In this document: piece after piece, positions 63,845 through 64,000 of the stretch | How positions within the stretch are numbered: position 1 is the stretch's first letter | Layout: each line of letters opens with the position of its first letter | Origin: Lentimicrobium sp. | GTDB lineage: Bacteria; Bacteroidota; Bacteroidia; Bacteroidales; Lentimicrobiaceae | Length of the DNA stretch: 64,000 bases | Assembly (NCBI GenBank): GCA_019429275.1 | Contig: JAHYJC010000010.1 | Location: 43,737 to 107,736, forward strand | Direction: 5' to 3' | Position numbers and translations under genes: made by a program | Notes under the pieces: model-generated | Told to the model about the DNA's origin: nothing | The model's input: only the letters and a program-made list of their open reading frames with translations | The model's database searches: none

Positions 63845-64000
63845 TGGCGCAGGGCAAAGGGCGCAGGGCAAAGGGCGTAGGGCATAGGGCACAGGGCGCT
63901 GGGCACAGGGCATAGGGCAAAGGGCAAAGGGCAAAGGGCATAGGGCAAAGGGCAAAGGGCAAAGGGCATAGGGCAAAGGGCAAAGGGCATAGGGCAAAGG
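63845..64000. repeat. heptanucleotide array GGGC(A/G)NA running off the window
   Basis: From 63852 there are 21 full 7-bp units (mostly GGGCAAA and GGGCATA, with GGGCGCA, GGGCGTA, GGGCACA and GGGCGCT near the start), preceded by one degenerate unit at 63845-63851. The array begins one base after the hutI stop codon and continues past the end of the sequence. Variation is concentrated at the hutI end. Confidence 0.95.

Noticed and set aside
63691..63990. Minus-strand ORF rich in FALCPLP repeats
   Set aside because: It is the translation of the heptamer array joined to antisense of hutI.

Overview
The window looks like chromosomal DNA from an anaerobic member of the Bacteroidota (Bacteroidales-like). 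Supporting signs are several exported proteins ending in a type IX secretion (T9SS) type A sorting domain, promoters with the Bacteroidota -7 element TAnnTTTG and few Shine-Dalgarno sites, a complete Rnf complex, a membrane pyrophosphatase and the [FeFe]-hydrogenase maturase HydF. This is inferred from gene content; no rRNA or tRNA gene was seen to confirm it.

Layout. 1-12.1 kb: the end of lpxD, then a surface-polysaccharide block (O-antigen ligase, two Wzz-like chain-length proteins, a flippase, three glycosyltransferases) with putP and murB set among them. 12-19.3 kb: an FtsE-like ATPase, a methyltransferase, tsaD and a very large tamB. 19.4-24 kb: a T9SS cargo protein, a small exported repeat protein broken by a frameshift, a nucleoside transporter and a bifunctional-nuclease-family protein. 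24.3-35 kb: hppA, a hypothetical gene, gcvP, a DinB-like protein, a pentapeptide-repeat protein and PEP carboxylase. 35-46.5 kb: a GH5/CBM6 glycoside hydrolase, the rnfBCDGEA operon led by rseC and a methyltransferase, an SDR and hydF. 46.6-51.9 kb: an accessory region. 51.9-64 kb: an ATPase-ParB pair, phoH, three T9SS-exported proteases (two C10, one S8) and hutI, ending in a heptamer repeat.

How the genes fit together: Rnf links ferredoxin/NAD redox to an ion gradient, the pyrophosphatase adds to the gradient, and a PutP-type symporter could use sodium. HydF implies hydrogen metabolism encoded elsewhere. HutI, GcvP and secreted proteases suggest amino-acid and peptide use, and the GH5 enzyme suggests glucan degradation.

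The most unusual part is 47.2-51.5 kb. It has a 1003-residue ORF with a stretch of 155 codons ending only in A or C (three ATG codons excepted), facing a cysteine-rich gene whose N-terminus is broken. The strand bias does not follow coding direction and flips inside the second gene. Both ends carry matching imperfect inverted repeats. It may be a transferred or mobile segment (possibly archaeal in part) or an assembly chimera. Three different simple-repeat arrays (6-, 75- and 7-bp periods) lie nearby or at the window edge.
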